DNA of 6,706 nucleotides from JAFGSZ01 sp964492185 (lineage in GTDB: Bacteria; Bacteroidota; Bacteroidia; Bacteroidales; UBA10428), in contig CAZBJH010000150.1 of the NCBI GenBank assembly GCA_964492185.1, positions 1 to 6,706 on the forward strand, given 5' to 3'. Both the position numbers and the translations under genes were made by a program. The notes under the pieces are model-generated. The model ran no database searches. It worked only from the letters and a program-made list of their open reading frames with translations, and had not been told where the DNA came from. The number at the start of each line of letters is the position of its first letter. Position 1 is the first letter of the stretch. This document shows, one piece after another, positions 5,333 to 6,706 of the stretch.

Positions 5333-5908
5333 ATGCATTCACTGAAAAAGGTTACTGTTTTTTGTGCATCGAGCAGGATGGTGGCTGATAAATACTATAA
5401 AGCGACACGGCAGCTGGGTGCCATTCTGGCAAAAAACAATATAAGTGTTATTTACGGCGGAGGAGCTATAGGCCTTATGGGAGCACTGGCAGAAGAAATC
5501 CTGAAGCTGAACGGACAGATAGAGGGGGTTATTCCCGAATTCATGATGAAGGTAGAATGGGGAAACAGGAACGTGAAAAAAATGACCATTGTGAAAGACA
5601 TGCATGAACGAAAAAAGTTGCTGATAAAAAATACGGATGCTATCATTGCCTTGCCGGGTGGAACGGGAACTCTGGAGGAGCTGATTGAGGTCATTTCCAT
5701 GAAAAGACTAGGGATCCTGACAAAGCCCGTTATAATAATTAATACCGATGGCTTTTACGATGGCCTTATTTCGTTTTTCGAAAAAATGATCAAAGAAAAA
5801 TTCATTCGTACCAAACATCGCAGAATATGGACAATTTTGGAACATCCGCGGGATATTATACCCGGCATACATAACTCTGCGGCACAAAATAATAATATTT
5901 TACATTAG
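5333..5908 (+). CDS. LOG-family (TIGR00730-type) nucleotide 5'-monophosphate phosphoribohydrolase
   Basis: Members of this family, named for plant LONELY GUY, cleave the base from nucleoside 5'-monophosphates. Plant enzymes activate cytokinins, and bacterial relatives often act on AMP or similar nucleotides. The 191-residue product has the usual length and a Rossmann-type fold: an N-terminal strand VTVFCASS, GGGAIGLMG (42-50), the MHERKK motif (90-95) and the signature PGGTGTLEE (108-116), whose glycines and glutamates line the phosphoribosyl site. The likely role is cytoplasmic nucleotide salvage; the substrate cannot be read from sequence. The start ATG follows an A-rich stretch with no Shine-Dalgarno. 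The gene stands alone behind nrdJ terminators and converges on the next gene with a 10-base gap. The last dozen residues are poorly conserved-looking. Confidence 0.9.
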   Translation: MHSLKKVTVFCASSRMVADKYYKATRQLGAILAKNNISVIYGGGAIGLMGALAEEILKLNGQIEGVIPEFMMKVEWGNRNVKKMTIVKDMHERKKLLIKNTDAIIALPGGTGTLEELIEVISMKRLGILTKPVIIINTDGFYDGLISFFEKMIKEKFIRTKHRRIWTILEHPRDIIPGIHNSAAQNNNILH

Positions 5909-5918
5909 CAGCAGGTAA

Positions 5919-6706
5919 TTATTTCTTTTTCACAATTTCGACGATCTTCTTAATATGTTCAGGAGTTGTGCCGCAACAACCCCCGATAATATTTGCTCCT
6001 GCTGATATGAGCTGATCAACAAAAGATGCTGTTTCACCGGGAGTCTCGGGGAAAACGGTTTCACCATCTTTATAAACCGGCATTCCTGCATTGGCATGGA
6101 TAAGTACAGGAATATCCGGATCAGTCTTACGAATCTCCTTCACAATACCGATCATACCCTCAATGCCATTGCCGCAATTCGCCCCGATAATATCTACTCC
6201 TTCCCCGATTATTTCTTCTGTCATCTGCGTTGGAGAGATCCCCATCATGGTTCGGAATTCATTATCGACAGTACGCTCAAAAGTCATTGTACAGATTATC
6301 TCACAGTCCGTATTTTCCTTTGCCGCACGAATAGCTGTCACAGCTTCTTCAATATCACTCATGGTTTCTATTACAATGGCATCCGCTCCGCCTTTGGCAA
6401 GAGCAATACATTGTTCCTTAAAAGCATCATACATCTCATCCTTTGTTACATCACCCATCATTAAAATTTTCCCCGTAGGGCCAACAGAACCTAGAACGAA
6501 TTTATCCTTACCGGCCGCCTTGCGTGATATTTCAGCAGCTGTCCTGTTCAACTCAAAAACCCGCTCGCCCAAATTGTAACCGGCCAATTTATAACGGCTG
6601 CCACCGAAACTGTTTGTCTCTATCATATCCGAACCCGAATCAATATAGCTCCTAGCAATTTCAAACACTTCATCAGGGTGTTCAATATTCCATAATTCAG
6701 GGCATT
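5919..6706 (-). CDS. Homocysteine S-methyltransferase domain protein (5' end beyond the window)
   Basis: The visible 261 residues form most of a zinc-dependent homocysteine-binding barrel, like the first domain of cobalamin-dependent methionine synthase (MetH), which transfers a methyl group to homocysteine. The reading frame stays open to the right edge (CPELWNIEHPDEVFEIARSY), so the start lies outside, perhaps 30-40 codons further. A GTG inside at 6666-6668 is not the true start. Recognisable motifs are ETNSFGGSRYKL, GSVGPTG, ETMSD and the zinc ligands: Cys in IIGANCGNG (6174-6176) and the Cys pair in IIGGCCGTTP (5973-5978). The protein ends 17 residues after the Cys pair, so no folate, cobalamin or activation domain follows. 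It is thus a stand-alone methyltransferase module, and partner subunits are presumably encoded elsewhere. Betaine or S-methylmethionine-type methyl donors are alternatives. Confidence 0.9.
   Translation of the reverse strand, partial: CPELWNIEHPDEVFEIARSYIDSGSDMIETNSFGGSRYKLAGYNLGERVFELNRTAAEISRKAAGKDKFVLGSVGPTGKILMMGDVTKDEMYDAFKEQCIALAKGGADAIVIETMSDIEEAVTAIRAAKENTDCEIICTMTFERTVDNEFRTMMGISPTQMTEEIIGEGVDIIGANCGNGIEGMIGIVKEIRKTDPDIPVLIHANAGMPVYKDGETVFPETPGETASFVDQLISAGANIIGGCCGTTPEHIKKIVEIVKKK

Noticed and set aside
5211..5344. Small open frame through the inverted-repeat element into the LOG start (about 38 codons from a TTG at 5232)
   Set aside because: It has no ATG or ribosome site, overlaps the LOG start in another frame, and its ends are dictated by the inverted repeat.
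5886..5901. AAAATA-ATAA-TATTTT hairpin at the end of the LOG gene as a terminator
   Set aside because: The stem is entirely A-T and lies within the coding region without a T-run after it; too weak to call.

Overview
The window looks like ordinary chromosomal DNA from a member of the Bacteroidota, probably Bacteroidales or a related anaerobic or facultative lineage. This rests on an S16 ribosomal protein of the Bacteroidota type with a long charged C-terminal extension, promoter candidates that fit the phylum's TTTG/TAnnTTTG pattern, weak or absent Shine-Dalgarno sequences at most starts, and AT-rich spacers. The species cannot be named from the sequence alone.

Layout. Bases 1-56 may hold the last codons of an upstream plus-strand gene. 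Bases 57-347 are a non-coding leader with a long AT palindrome, one copy of a diverged repeat and the likely rpsP promoter. Next come rpsP (348-1310) and rimM (1363-1890), a translation and ribosome-assembly pair; trmD and rplS, which follow them in many other bacteria, are absent here. A class II tRNA-Leu(CAA) gene lies convergent to rimM (1935-2018, minus), with its own terminator squeezed against the rimM stop codon. A 504-base spacer (2019-2522) holds a possible tRNA promoter, the second copy of the diverged repeat, a candidate promoter and a pair of direct repeats. It leads into nrdJ (2523-5132), an adenosylcobalamin-dependent ribonucleotide reductase. nrdJ ends in a hairpin terminator whose loop contains the stop codon. 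A 200-base spacer with a second hairpin and a 12-bp inverted-repeat element precedes a LOG-family nucleotide hydrolase gene (5333-5908). A convergent, edge-truncated gene for a homocysteine S-methyltransferase domain protein closes the window (5919-6706, minus).

How the genes relate. rpsP and rimM act together, since RimM assists maturation of the 30S head. nrdJ and the homocysteine methyltransferase are on opposite strands and not co-transcribed, but both point to a cobalamin-using metabolism: oxygen-independent deoxynucleotide synthesis and, probably, methionine synthesis by a split MetH-type enzyme. The LOG protein is a nucleotide-salvage type enzyme with no clear functional link to its neighbours.

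I see no defence system, CRISPR array, toxin-antitoxin pair, phage module or clear new multi-gene system. The less ordinary material is in the spacers: the diverged repeat pair, the inverted-repeat element before the LOG gene, and the unusually long S16 tail.
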